Shown here: piece after piece, positions 1-11,207 of the stretch
Position numbering within the stretch: position 1 is the first letter of the stretch
Layout: each line of letters begins with the position of its first letter
Origin: Bog-473 sp963756025
Lineage (GTDB): Bacteria; Actinomycetota; Acidimicrobiia; Acidimicrobiales; RAAP-2
Direction: 5' to 3'
DNA: 64,000 nucleotides
NCBI GenBank assembly: GCA_963756025.1
Contig: CAVWMF010000001.1
Span: 248,001 to 312,000 of the forward strand
Made by a program: the position numbers and the translations under genes
The notes under the pieces: model-generated
What the model saw: only the letters and a program-made list of their open reading frames with translations
The model's database searches: none
What the model was told of the DNA's origin: nothing

Positions 1-712
1 TGACGCGGGGCGACGGGTCCATCCCGCTCGACACGAAGACCATCCGCGACCGCCGGAACCGCTGCAGGAGCTCCGCCCAGGGGAGGAGTGGTTCGACCGT
101 GAGGCTTCCCTTTGGGCCCGGTACGTGAGAGGGAAGATCGTCGATACGCTCCCGCCCGACGAGGAGCCCCTTGAGTCCGAGCTCCCCACAGAGGACCGGG
201 AGGCATCGGCGCGCGAGATCCCAGTTCTTGGCGAACTCCTTCCACCACCCTTGGTCGCAGACGTAGACGAAGTCGTACTCGTAGTCGAAGTCAGCCGGAC
301 GATCTTCCTCCCCGCCCAGTGGGCTTCCCAAAGTAGCCACGACGGCGGGGTCGATGAAATCGGACTGCGGCAGCAGGATGGCGGGTACGCCCGCCGGAAG
401 GTAGCGGCCAGGTTCACGGAAGCAATGGCACCACGCGACGCATGATCGGCTGATGTCGGGCGCTCGAATCGGCCGACTGTCGGGCCCTGGCTCCCCGGTC
501 GATCGACAGACCGGAAAATCGAGGTAGCTCGTGAAGCCAACGAACCGCACACGTGCGCGCAGTTGGTGGAACACCTCGATGTGGCGGGCTGTGCGGATCG
601 GCCCTCCGACGGCGACATAGCCGAACGGCGCGCCGCGTTGATCAGTCAGTGTGATGAACGGCCACCCGAGCGAGCGTGCGGACATGTATGTAAAACTACT
701 GGTGGGGCTCAC
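1..712 (-). CDS. Glycosyltransferase-like protein, partial (3' end beyond window edge)
   Basis: A long open frame on the minus strand runs off the left edge, so the C-terminus is missing. The translation looks globular: it contains WPFITLTDQRG, FGYVAVGGPIRTARHIE, DFVYVCDQGWWKEFAKNWD and, near the edge, VFVSSGMDPSPRV. A D-x-SPRV stretch after a hydrophobic strand is typical of the nucleotide-sugar side of GT-B glycosyltransferases, which is the basis for the call. The start is uncertain. The frame opens after a TGA at 740-742; GTG at 710-712 and ATG at 683-685 are the only good candidates and neither has a clear ribosome site. It may therefore be a truncated or frameshifted 5' end. It faces away from the repeat-protein operon starting 60 bases away. 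Function and substrate are inferred. Confidence 0.6.
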   Translation of the reverse strand, partial: MSPTSSFTYMSARSLGWPFITLTDQRGAPFGYVAVGGPIRTARHIEVFHQLRARVRFVGFTSYLDFPVCRSTGEPGPDSRPIRAPDISRSCVAWCHCFREPGRYLPAGVPAILLPQSDFIDPAVVATLGSPLGGEEDRPADFDYEYDFVYVCDQGWWKEFAKNWDLARRCLPVLCGELGLKGLLVGRERIDDLPSHVPGPKGSLTVEPLLPWAELLQRFRRSRMVFVSSGMDPSPRV

Positions 713-771
713 CGCATTTACGAGGCCGGCGAATCGTCTTCAGTCGAAGGACTATCTGAGGGAGATATCTC

Positions 772-1547
<776 letters not shown>

Positions 1548-1562
1548 CGACCCGCTCAACCG

Positions 1563-4424
1563 ATGAGTAGCGAACCCATGGAGGGCCGACGAGCCGAACT
1601 CCTTTCCCTCATCAAGCGTGAGGGCTTTCTCTACGCCGACGAGCAGCAACGCATCGCCAACCGTCTCGGCCGGCCCGGTCGATGGATGCTCTATCTCTGG
1701 CCGATCACCATGACCAGCCAGGGAATGACGATCTTGGCCGAGGAAATGCTCCGTCTCCTCGAACCATTCGAAGGAACCCAACTGGCCGCCTACGGAATGG
1801 GAGCCCTCCCGCTCATGACCGCCACGGTGAAAGCGGGAGGCGGGCGTTACACGGGCCTCCTCGTGCGCTCGGAGAAGAAGCGCTATGGGGCGATGCGGCG
1901 CATCGATGGCGCAGGCGACAGGTCGACGCCCGTCATCGTGGTCGACGACTCGATGAGCTCGGGCACGTCGTTCCGGGAAGCGTGTGCGGCGCTGGAGGAT
2001 GAGGGATACAAGGTCGAGGGTACGGCCTGTCTCGTCGACTTCTCCTCGCGGGGCGGCCGGGAGCGTGCGGAGGCGCTGGGATATCGAGTGGCCATCTCCT
2101 TCAACATCTGGGACGACCTGGGGATGCGCGACCCGGACCCGATCCCCGGCTTCGTCGCCGCCACGCCCGCTGCCTGGTCCGAGCGATCGGTCCCTTCGGG
2201 CTTGCACCCGGCCGAGGCAGCCCGACGGGTGGCAGAACACCTCATTGCGCATGACGAGGTCCTGGGCCCTCCGACCACCTTCGACCGCATCGAGGACGGG
2301 CGAGGTGGCACCTTCGTAAGCCTTCGTCGGCGTCACGATGATCAGCGGCTGGCGAGACGGGGCTTTTGGCACTTCGACCCGAACGATGCTGACCCATGTC
2401 GCGACCTTGTGCTCGCCACTGCAGCGACGCTCCGTTCGTTGCCCCGACCCCTCACTCGAGCCGAGCTCGATGCGTCGAAGTTCGCCGTGAGCTTCTTCGG
2501 TCCACTCGAGGCGGTCGCGCCGGCGGCACTCGATTTCTCCCGCTACGGCATCGTCGTGCGGAGCCGGGTGGTCCCCCGCCGGCGGGGTGGTGCCCTGCCC
2601 AACACGCAGTATTTCACCAGCACCCAGGAGCAGTATCGGCATGCTCGTTCGACGAACGCCCGGCTGTTCGATCTCGAAGAGCACGACGTCTTCCGCCATG
2701 ACGTGTTCAAACGGGTCGAGCCGGGCGAGAGCTGGCCGCCCTATGGGGTCGATGTCCGAACGACAGATGGTTGGTTGGACGTACCGGACGTCGGGCAACG
2801 CCTCCTCGAGCGGGCGCAGGAGGTGCTCACGTCGGTAAAGGACGGGGACCGCCCACCGAACCGGTGGGCGTTGCCCGACGATCTTTTCGCGGAGGCCATC
2901 TCCGGTGTCGCGGTCACCTTGTACGACCGGAGCACGCCCCGGTGCTTCGTAGCCTCAGGATCGAGCCTTGATCTGGCCCTGGTGCGGGCAGGGGCGGGGG
3001 CCTTCGTCGGTGCGGGGGCGGGGCTTTCGGATGACAACGCACCGGTCGCGTATTCGGTGAGTCTTCTGCACAGCCCGGAAGATCTCGGCGTGGCCACGGC
3101 AGAGAAAGCCGCCAAGAAGCTCCGCCGGGGTCGCGACTCGCTCGCCGTCCGTCAAGGGAGTGCCTCGGCCATCTTCCTCGAGTCCGCGATCGTGCAGCAC
3201 GACTGCACGAAACATGAGCTTGCCGCCACTCTCCTGGCCGAAGCCGGCATCGTGGAGGAGGGGTCGGCCAGCTGGACCACGTACAAGACCGTCACCTGGG
3301 TGCGGGGCCCCGAGGGCGACTTCGAGGTCGAGAGCGGGAGCTGCCGGCGTCCACCGGGCCAGGCCATCGGGCCCGGGGATCTCCCTCTTCTCGCCGAGCA
3401 CCTCATTCGTCGGTTCGACGGTGCCGGATGGCCGGCGTACTCCCTACGGGCGCTCGAGGGAACCTATGTCCGGGAGGGAACAGCGGCGCGCTGCCTCCAT
3501 GCCCTGCGCGTGCTGCACGATGCGGGACGGGTGGGAGCAGAGGACAGTTGGTGTTCCGCCGCCTTGCCGGGCATTGAGTTCGCGTTGTCACACCTACGAG
3601 GTGGGACAACGCCAAACCTCGTCATACCGGGGCACCGTGCCGGGACGACAGCCGAGGCCTACCTCCTGGGGTCGATCGCCGGGGCGCGGCCGGACCTGGT
3701 GGAATCGCCCGAGGCGACCGCCCTCGCGGCAAAGCTCCGTGCATGCATCGGCAGCGACGGTTGTATCCTCCCGCCCCGCACCACGAAGACGCGGGCCGAC
3801 GCTGACCTGTTCCCGGGCGTAGTCCTCTTCAATTTGGCGCTGTACGGCCTGGCCATCGGCGACGATCTCGGTCTCGATTGGAAGACCGTCTGCGAGTGGT
3901 ACCTCCGCCGGGCGCGGCTCGTACGTCCGTGGCGGCTGATGGTATGGCATGCCCAAGTGTGGAACCTCGTGGCCGATCTGACCGGTGATCTGGGCTACCA
4001 CGAGGTGGCGATCGAGTTGGCGGAGTGGATGGCCGCCCGGCAGCTCCAGATCGATGGGAGCTTCCATTCCGGCATGGGTACGGGAGGACCCGGCTTCGAC
4101 ACCGCCTTCAGTGCCGAGGGGATCGCGGCCGGATGGCGGTCCGCCATCGCGCTCGGCGACGAGGACCGGGCCCAGAGGCTCGGTGCGTGCTGGCAGGCGG
4201 CGATGGCCTTTACGGACCGGTTGCTCTTCCGGGCGCAGGACACCTATTGGACAGCGGAGCCGGCGAGGGTGCTCGGCGGGGTCCGATCGTCGCTGACCGG
4301 GTCGTCGCTCCAGATCGACTACACCGGCCACACGTTGCAGGCACTCGTGGGCGGCGTCCGCGCCATGAGGATGTCGGGGACGGGGGCCGGGTCGGGGTCG
4401 GGGACGGGCGAGGCGGCGCCGTGA
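1563..4424 (+). CDS. Phosphoribosyltransferase - AMMECR1-like (x2) - helical repeat multidomain protein
   Basis: 953 residues. Residues 1-190 form a type I phosphoribosyltransferase domain like orotate PRTases: the PRPP loop is VIVVDDSMSSGTSFREA near residue 125, with LIKREGFLYADEQQRI at the N-terminus. Two AMMECR1-like regions follow. The first, roughly 215-400, has GGTFVSLR, KFAVSFFGPLEAV and LPNTQYFTSTQEQY. The second, roughly 430-590, has VAYSVSLLHSPEDL, RGRDSLAVRQGSASAIFLES and a final WTTYKTVTW. From about 640 to 935 the protein is helical, with QIDGSFHSGMGTGGPGFDTA, and looks like an alpha/alpha-toroid fold. It shares a GTGA overlap with the oxygenase gene, so the two are co-translated. 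PRTase chemistry on a base or nucleotide plus AMMECR1 suggests a modification pathway. The substrate is unknown. Domain calls are by eye: strong for PRTase, moderate for AMMECR1, weak for the C-terminus. Confidence 0.7.
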   Translation: MSSEPMEGRRAELLSLIKREGFLYADEQQRIANRLGRPGRWMLYLWPITMTSQGMTILAEEMLRLLEPFEGTQLAAYGMGALPLMTATVKAGGGRYTGLLVRSEKKRYGAMRRIDGAGDRSTPVIVVDDSMSSGTSFREACAALEDEGYKVEGTACLVDFSSRGGRERAEALGYRVAISFNIWDDLGMRDPDPIPGFVAATPAAWSERSVPSGLHPAEAARRVAEHLIAHDEVLGPPTTFDRIEDGRGGTFVSLRRRHDDQRLARRGFWHFDPNDADPCRDLVLATAATLRSLPRPLTRAELDASKFAVSFFGPLEAVAPAALDFSRYGIVVRSRVVPRRRGGALPNTQYFTSTQEQYRHARSTNARLFDLEEHDVFRHDVFKRVEPGESWPPYGVDVRTTDGWLDVPDVGQRLLERAQEVLTSVKDGDRPPNRWALPDDLFAEAISGVAVTLYDRSTPRCFVASGSSLDLALVRAGAGAFVGAGAGLSDDNAPVAYSVSLLHSPEDLGVATAEKAAKKLRRGRDSLAVRQGSASAIFLESAIVQHDCTKHELAATLLAEAGIVEEGSASWTTYKTVTWVRGPEGDFEVESGSCRRPPGQAIGPGDLPLLAEHLIRRFDGAGWPAYSLRALEGTYVREGTAARCLHALRVLHDAGRVGAEDSWCSAALPGIEFALSHLRGGTTPNLVIPGHRAGTTAEAYLLGSIAGARPDLVESPEATALAAKLRACIGSDGCILPPRTTKTRADADLFPGVVLFNLALYGLAIGDDLGLDWKTVCEWYLRRARLVRPWRLMVWHAQVWNLVADLTGDLGYHEVAIELAEWMAARQLQIDGSFHSGMGTGGPGFDTAFSAEGIAAGWRSAIALGDEDRAQRLGACWQAAMAFTDRLLFRAQDTYWTAEPARVLGGVRSSLTGSSLQIDYTGHTLQALVGGVRAMRMSGTGAGSGSGTGEAAP

Positions 4425-5074
4425 CCGATGCGACGGGCGTGCTCGCCCCTTCGCTGTGGGGGATCCGCAACGTCGACACCTTCTCGGTCGTCATCCTCGA
4501 GGAATTCCTCGCGCCGCCTGTCCTGTCCCGCCTGCGCGCAGACGGGCTGGGCTCGGCCGATCACTTCGTACCGAGCCGGGTGCTCGTGCTGCCCGGAGAC
4601 GGCGGCGTGGATACCACGTACCGGCACTCCCGAGTCATGCCCGATCCGGCGGATTGGATCGTGGAGCTCTTCAGGTCGGAACTGCGGCGGGTGCTGCCCG
4701 ACGTCCTGAGCAAGATGGGCCATACCCCGGTCCGACCCACCGCCATCGACGTCCAGATGGCGACGAGCGAGGACCAAGGACACTTTCAAGGCCACGTCGA
4801 CGCCACTGATTCCGTCCTCACCGACCGGCGCCTCGCCTTTGTCTACTTCTTCTTCCGTGAGCCCCAGGCGTTCACCGGGGGACGGTTGCGGATTGTGGAC
4901 CGCCTGGCCGGGGATCCCGGTGACCGCACGGCCCAATGCGTCGACGTCGTGCCTCGGCAGAACCGGATGGTCTGCTTCTCTCCCCGCTTCCTCCACGAGG
5001 TGAGCACGGTTTCGGTGCCGTCGCGGCGGTTCGAGGACGGGCGGTTCACGGTAAACGGTTGGGTCCGGTGGTAG
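4421..5074 (+). CDS. 2-oxoglutarate/Fe(II)-dependent oxygenase (prolyl-4-hydroxylase-like)
   Basis: 217 residues. Start taken as GTG 4421, which overlaps the upstream stop (GTGA). The iron-binding HxD is in HFQGHVDATD, followed by a core strand FVYFFFREPQAFTGG. The distal His is in FSPRFLHEVSTV and the 2-oxoglutarate-binding Arg is probably in RRFEDGRFTVNGWVRW. This spacing fits small bacterial P4H-like hydroxylases, which hydroxylate protein or peptide side chains using 2-oxoglutarate, O2 and Fe(II). It lies between the PRTase fusion and an unknown gene with overlapping ends on both sides, so the three make one transcription unit. Proline residues in the GPG motifs of the nearby repeat protein are a possible target; this is inference only. 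Confidence 0.8.
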   Translation: MTDATGVLAPSLWGIRNVDTFSVVILEEFLAPPVLSRLRADGLGSADHFVPSRVLVLPGDGGVDTTYRHSRVMPDPADWIVELFRSELRRVLPDVLSKMGHTPVRPTAIDVQMATSEDQGHFQGHVDATDSVLTDRRLAFVYFFFREPQAFTGGRLRIVDRLAGDPGDRTAQCVDVVPRQNRMVCFSPRFLHEVSTVSVPSRRFEDGRFTVNGWVRW

Positions 5075-6063
5075 GTGACGCAGGCGAGCGAAGCCCGCGG
5101 TATGCCGTGTTGCTCGCCGACGCACCAGATCACCTCGTGCCGAGTTCGGCCCGGGCCCAGCTCGCGGTAGACCTCGATCTGCTGCCGTACAGATCGGCGT
5201 GGTGCCAGCTCGAGGGCATGAGCGGCGCACCGGACGCAATGGCGATCCCCGTCACCGTGCACCACGATGCCTGGACCGCATGGGTGCGTCACCCCGGTCA
5301 CGGGGCCTGCCTTCCGTACCTGCTCGACGAGGCCTCTGTCGTCGTCGTCGAGTCGACTCCGCCCGCCTGGCCCGTCGTCCGACCACTCGACAGGCTGCAG
5401 CGGTGGCAGTTGACCGCGGCCGGTGTGCTTTCGCCTCCCGGCTGGGCCGAGGAGGTGCAGGCGGCGTGGAAGCGCACGGCGGACACCGCCCATCACGATC
5501 TCGCGCGTCGCGGCGGCGCCGAGATCAGCGGCGCCATGGAACCCCTCCATCTCGGGAGACTCCGGCGTCATTTCCGCACCCTGCTCCGTTGGCAGGAGGA
5601 GGGCCGAGTGGGAGGGGTGCGCTGGTCCCGGTCAATCGTCGCGCCCGGTACCTCGCGGCTGGTCACCTGGGATGAGCCCGTTGCCCGCTTCTTCCATCAC
5701 GAGCTGTCCGGAATGGCTTCTTGGGTCGTCGGTCACCCGGTGAAGCCGACACGTTGCGCCGTCGTCATAGACGTCACCGAGACCACGTCCCACCATGACC
5801 CGGCGCTTGAGGGCGTCCGGTCCCTCGACGTCGATGAACCACCCGAGGGATTCACCCTCGCGGTCCTGGTCGACGCCTGGCCCGAGCCGGATCGCCCCGC
5901 CACACCGCCGCCGCCACAGCTATTGACCCGCGACCGGTACATACACCCGGCGGTGCTGGGCGATGGCCTGCTGGTCAGGGGCGGGGTCGTTTGTGCTCAT
6001 CTGGGGCTGACGGATCGCCTGCTTTCGACCGCGATCCTGTTCGGGTACGTGAGGGAAGGGTAG
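5068..6063 (+). CDS. Protein of unknown function, last gene of the modification-like cluster
   Basis: 331 residues from GTG 5068, which overlaps the oxygenase stop at 5072-5074. I chose it because the frame upstream is only a shadow of the oxygenase and every other junction in this cluster overlaps. The sequence is Trp-rich and globular (YRSAWCQLEGMSG, HHDAWTAWVRHPGH, ARFFHHELSGMASWVVGHP, AVVIDVTETTSHHD). It has many His residues but no metal motif I can name. There is no signal peptide or membrane segment. I do not recognise the family. Tight linkage to the oxygenase suggests a partner enzyme or substrate-recognition protein. Confidence 0.65.
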   Translation: MVGDAGERSPRYAVLLADAPDHLVPSSARAQLAVDLDLLPYRSAWCQLEGMSGAPDAMAIPVTVHHDAWTAWVRHPGHGACLPYLLDEASVVVVESTPPAWPVVRPLDRLQRWQLTAAGVLSPPGWAEEVQAAWKRTADTAHHDLARRGGAEISGAMEPLHLGRLRRHFRTLLRWQEEGRVGGVRWSRSIVAPGTSRLVTWDEPVARFFHHELSGMASWVVGHPVKPTRCAVVIDVTETTSHHDPALEGVRSLDVDEPPEGFTLAVLVDAWPEPDRPATPPPPQLLTRDRYIHPAVLGDGLLVRGGVVCAHLGLTDRLLSTAILFGYVREG

Positions 6064-6282
6064 GGCTCGGCCCACCAGAGCGACGAGCCGGACCGGGAAG
6101 GCCCAGCGTGCAGCCCTATGCCGGAGGCCCAGGTCGGCGTGGGAGTAGGATGGACGCCCGAACGAGAGATTCGGCCGTTAGTTGGGCGCGCTCCGAACGA
6201 GGGGTGTTGACAGGCGCACGAGGGGGCTCCACGCCTATGCCGGCGGCGACATGCCGAGATACGAGGAAGAAGGACACAGCGC

Positions 6283-8156
6283 GTGGCAACCGGAACCGAG
6301 CAGCACACAGCCCAGCTTGATCAGGTCATCGTCAGGTTTGCGGGGGACTCCGGCGATGGGATGCAGCTCACGGGAGACCGCTTCACCACATCGAGCGCGC
6401 TCTTGGGGAACGACCTGTCGACCTTCCCGGACTTCCCGGCGGAGATCCGGGCCCCGGCCGGCACGCTCAACGGCGTCTCCGCTTTCCAGGTCCACATCTC
6501 CGACCACGACATCCTGACGCCGGGCGACTCGCCGAACGTGCTGGTGGCCATGAACCCGGCCGCGTTGAAGGCCAACATCGACCTGATGGACAAAGGCACG
6601 ATCCTCCTTATCAACAGCGATGCGTTCGAGGACCGCAACCTGGCCAAGGCCGGCTACGCCGAGAACCCGCTCACCGACGGTTCGCTCGGGGCCTACACGG
6701 TCTACGAGGTCCCGATGACCTCCATCACCCAGGAGGTCTGCAAGGAAGCGGGTGTCAAGCCCCGTGACGCCGAGCGCTCCAAGAACTTCTTCGCCCTCGG
6801 GCTGGTGAGCTGGCTCTACACCCGTCCGATCGAGCCGACGCTGGCCTGGATCACCGAGCGCTTCGGGGCCAAGCCCCAGGTGGCCGAGGCCAACACCCGG
6901 GCCTTCCGGGCCGGCTTCGACTTCGGCGAGACGGCCGAGCTCTTCGAGTCCAACTACGAGGTGCGCCCCTCGACGTTCGAGCCGGGCGAGTACGTCCAGG
7001 TGACCGGCAACTCGGCGACGGCCTGGGGCCTCATCGCAGCGGCCCGGCTGGCCAGCCTGCCCCTTTTCCTGGGCAGCTACCCGATCACCCCCGCCTCGGA
7101 CATCCTCCACGAGCTGAGCCGGCGCAAGGAATTCGGCATCCGCACCTTCCAGGCCGAGGACGAGATCGCCGGCGTCGGCGCCGCCCTCGGTGCGTCCTTC
7201 GGCGGGGCGCTCGGCGTGACCACCACCAGCGGTCCCGGCCTCGACCTCAAGTCCGAGACGATCGGCCTGGCCATCAACCTCGAGCTGCCCCTGGTCATCG
7301 TCGACGTGCAGCGGGGCGGCCCGTCCACCGGCCTGCCCACCAAGACCGAGCAGGCCGACCTCCTCCATGCGATGTACGGCCGCCACGGCGAGGCGCCGCT
7401 GCCCATCATCGCCCCGCAGAACCCGAGCGACTGCTTCGCCACCGCCATCGAGGCCGTGCGCCTGGCCGTCAAGTACCGCACGCCGGTGATCATGCTGTCC
7501 GACGGCTACCTGGCCAACGGGGCCGAGCCCTGGAAGCTGCCCGACCTCGACTCCTTCGAGCCGATCGAGCCCGGCTTCGCCTCGGCGCCCAATCACACCG
7601 ATGAGGATGGGACCGAGGTCTTCTGGCCCTACATCCGCGATGCGGAGACGCTCGCCCGCCCCTGGGCCCCACCCGGCGTGCCCGGCCTCGAGCACCGCAT
7701 CGGCGGTCTCGAGAAGGCCGATGGCAGTGGGAACGTCTCCTACGACGGGGTCAACCACGAGCGCATGGTGCATCTGCGGAACGACAAGATCGCCGGGATC
7801 GCCAAGGACATCCCGCTGCTCGAGGTCAACGACGAGTCGGGCGATGCCCGACTCCTTTTGGTGAGTTGGGGCTCGACGTACGCCGCCGTGGCGGCCGGTG
7901 TGAAGCGGGTCCGGGCCCGTGGCATGAAAGCGGCCCACGCCCACCTGCGCTATCTCAACCCGTTCCCGTCGAACCTGGGCGAGGTGCTGGGCCGTTACAG
8001 CCAGATCCTCGTGCCCGAGATGAACCTCGGCCAGCTCAGCCGGATCCTCCGCAGCGACTTCCTCGTCGACGCCAAGTCCCTCAGCAAGATGCAGGGCATG
8101 CCGTTCCGCGTCATGGAGATCGAAGCGGCCATCACGACCATTCTCGGAGGAAAGTC

Positions 8157-8160
<4 letters not shown>
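6283..8160 (+). CDS. korA: 2-oxoacid:ferredoxin oxidoreductase alpha subunit (KorA-type, gamma-alpha fusion)
   Basis: 625 residues from GTG 6283 with GAAGGA upstream. Residues 10-190 are the gamma domain (VIVRFAGDSGDGMQLTGDRF), which joins CoA-dependent chemistry to the complex. From about 235 comes the pyrimidine-binding alpha region (LGSYPITPASDILHEL, TTTSGPGLDLKSE, QRGGPSTGLPTKTEQ), and a transketolase C-terminal-like part follows. With KorB it oxidatively decarboxylates a 2-oxoacid, most likely 2-oxoglutarate, to the acyl-CoA while reducing ferredoxin. Length and order match actinobacterial KorA. korB begins inside its stop codon. The exact 2-oxoacid cannot be read from sequence alone. 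Confidence 0.93.
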
Positions 8161-9182
<1,022 letters not shown>

Positions 9183-9308
9183 GCCCTCCGGTCGCCCTCA
9201 GTCGGGCCGTCGGCCGGGACTGCGGCCGGCCTGTTGGCCGGGGCCCGGGTCGTGCCTGCGCGGGGCGCACTCTCGACAGGAGGCCTCCGGCTCGTCATAC
9301 TCACAAGT

Positions 9309-9878
9309 GTGGGCGGGACTCCGAAGACTTTGACCATCCCTGACGCGCGGGGCAACGGCGCTTCGTTCCGGGTGACGCGCCATCAGGCCGAGCGCAAGAT
9401 CGTGCTGAGCCAATGGCGGGGCGGCGTGTGCGTGGCGTCGACTCCTATCGAGCTGAGCGATGTACCCGCGCTGATCGGGATCTTCGCCGATGCGCTGGGC
9501 GAATCCGTGGTCGAGTCGGTGGCCCGCCCGCAGGCCGCCGCCCGGTCGACGGAGGTCTGGAGCGCCAAGCGGGGGCTGAACCGTGACCGGGGGGAGAGCG
9601 GCCAGGGCCGGCTCGGCGTCGGAGGACGGGTGAGCGGGCAGGGACAGGGCCGCCAGGGCCAGGGACAGGGACAGGTCCGCCCGGGACCGGGGCGCCTCGC
9701 CCCGGCTGCGCTGCGCAGAAGCTCGGTACGCGCCTGGGCGACCCTGCAGGGTCGGATCCGTCCGGCCTGGGCCGAGATCACGCACCTGCGCCCGGTGCCC
9801 GAAGGAGCCGGGCGGGCGGAAGCGGCGCCTACAGGTCGAGCGAGCGGAAGACCATTCCCGTCCGGGGCTTCGGGCTGA
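9309..9878 (+). CDS. Conserved hypothetical protein with Gly-Gln-rich tail
   Basis: 189 residues if the whole frame is used. GTG 9309 is chosen because the compact domain begins there: TLTIPDARGNGASFRVTRHQ, then IVLSQWRGGVCVASTPIELSDV and ALIGIFADALGE. That 75-residue domain looks like a small beta-sheet actinobacterial protein of unknown role. After it comes a GQGQGRQGQGQGQ tract and Arg/Ala-rich sequence that overlaps the convergent gene by 50 bases, so the true C-terminus may be shorter or frameshifted. It has no signal peptide. It stands alone after korB. Confidence 0.5.
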   Translation: MGGTPKTLTIPDARGNGASFRVTRHQAERKIVLSQWRGGVCVASTPIELSDVPALIGIFADALGESVVESVARPQAAARSTEVWSAKRGLNRDRGESGQGRLGVGGRVSGQGQGRQGQGQGQVRPGPGRLAPAALRRSSVRAWATLQGRIRPAWAEITHLRPVPEGAGRAEAAPTGRASGRPFPSGASG

Positions 9879-11032
9879 AGAACGTCGTCTTGGGCGCCAT
9901 CCGCTTGCGCTCGGCGGCCCATGACCCGATCTGGGCGACGGTGACCGGACGGAGGAGAAAGGCGGCCTGCGCCTCGCCGTCGTCCAACGCCGCAATGGCT
10001 TCGGTCACGCTGTGACGGTGCATCGATTCGTGCGGGGGCAGGTGTGACAGCAGCACGGCGATGAGGCTGGAATCGAGGTCGCTCCCGTCCGCCGCTTCGT
10101 AGGTCGCCTCCAACGGGTGCAACAGGTAGGCGCTGCCCCCGGTGACCAGGGTCAGTGAACGCGCCTCGGCCAGTGCACCGAGTGTCCGTTCGTCGGCGGC
10201 CCCGGCCCGCACGACGTCGAACCAGGGTGCGCAGGCGGCGGCGAGATCGAAGTCGGGCGGCAGGCCCGAGATCGTGCGGTGGATGGCGCCGACGGTGAGC
10301 TGGTCCTCGGCCAACTCCACGATGAGGGCCAGGACGAGATCGTACGGGCCGGCTGCACCACCGTTGGCGGCCCGGCATTCCCCTTGATACGTCAGGGCCG
10401 TCTGGTAGCGGTGATGCCCGTCGGCGATGACCACGGGCGCTTCGGCCACGGCCGTGGTGATGGCGTCGATGGCGTCGCGGTCATCGAGCACCCAGAGCTG
10501 GTGGCGCACGCCGTCGTCGTCGTAGGCGTCCGCACTCGGCTCGTCCTCGGTGGGGTCGAACGTGGCCGTCAACCCGTGCCGGAGCGACAGCCCCCAGATC
10601 GGCGAGAGGTTGGCCCGGGTGGCCCGGAGCAGGTCGAGACGGTCGCTCTTGGGTTTGGGCAGCGTCTGTTCGTGGGGCAGGATGTCGCTCTCCTGTCCGG
10701 GCTCGGCCAGGCCGAGGGCGCCGATGACCCCGGTCGAGGCCCGTCCGGCCTTGTCCGTCATCCGGTAGGGGTAGAGGCACGGCGTCGGGTCGGCCCGCAG
10801 GATGCCCTCGGCCTGCCAGCGCGCGAAGAAGTGCGGCGGCCACCTGGTAACGGTCACGGCCGCCCTGGAGGTCGGGTTCAGGCAGTTCGACCAGGACGGC
10901 GTTGGCATGGTGGCGTGAGGCGAGATGCACTCTCTCGGTCGAGCTGATCACGTCGTAGGGCGGCGCCATGACCTGGCCGATCGGCACTCCCGGGGCGTAG
11001 CGCAGCCCTCGGAACGGTTCGAATCGCGGCAT
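9829..11032 (-). CDS. DUF1015 family protein (one frameshift)
   Basis: The N-terminal part reads MPRFEPFRGLRYAPG and MAPPYDVISSTERVHLASR from ATG 11032. The frame is lost at about 10835-10850 near RYQVAAAL. The rest continues in another frame as FARWQAEGILRADP, VVIADGHHRYQTAL (the hallmark His-rich motif of the family), VGAIHRTISGLPPDFD, MHRHSVTEAI and KRMAPKTTFFSPKPRTGM, ending at 9829. Joined length is about 400 residues, normal for DUF1015. Members are cytosolic, found near serine/phosphoglycerate genes in many bacteria, and have no established reaction that I know. One base too many in the CTTCTT stretch explains the break. Confidence 0.8.
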
Positions 11033-11207
11033 CGCGCCACTCTCGCACATAGGGCCCGATCAGCGATGCCCAATTCGGGACCACGGGTGGACGCCGCCGG
11101 GACCGCCGGGCCGGGGGTGGCCATGGGGCAGATGGCCGCACCGCCATAGCTCGGCGCACGAGGCCGCATCGCGATTGGCCGCGGCCCGGGAGGGTCGCTC
11201 CCGTAGA

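Noticed and set aside
6206..6245. TTGACA at 6206 as the -35 of a korAB promoter
   Set aside because: No fitting -10 hexamer at 16-18 bases; the next TAT-like sequence is about 23 bases away.
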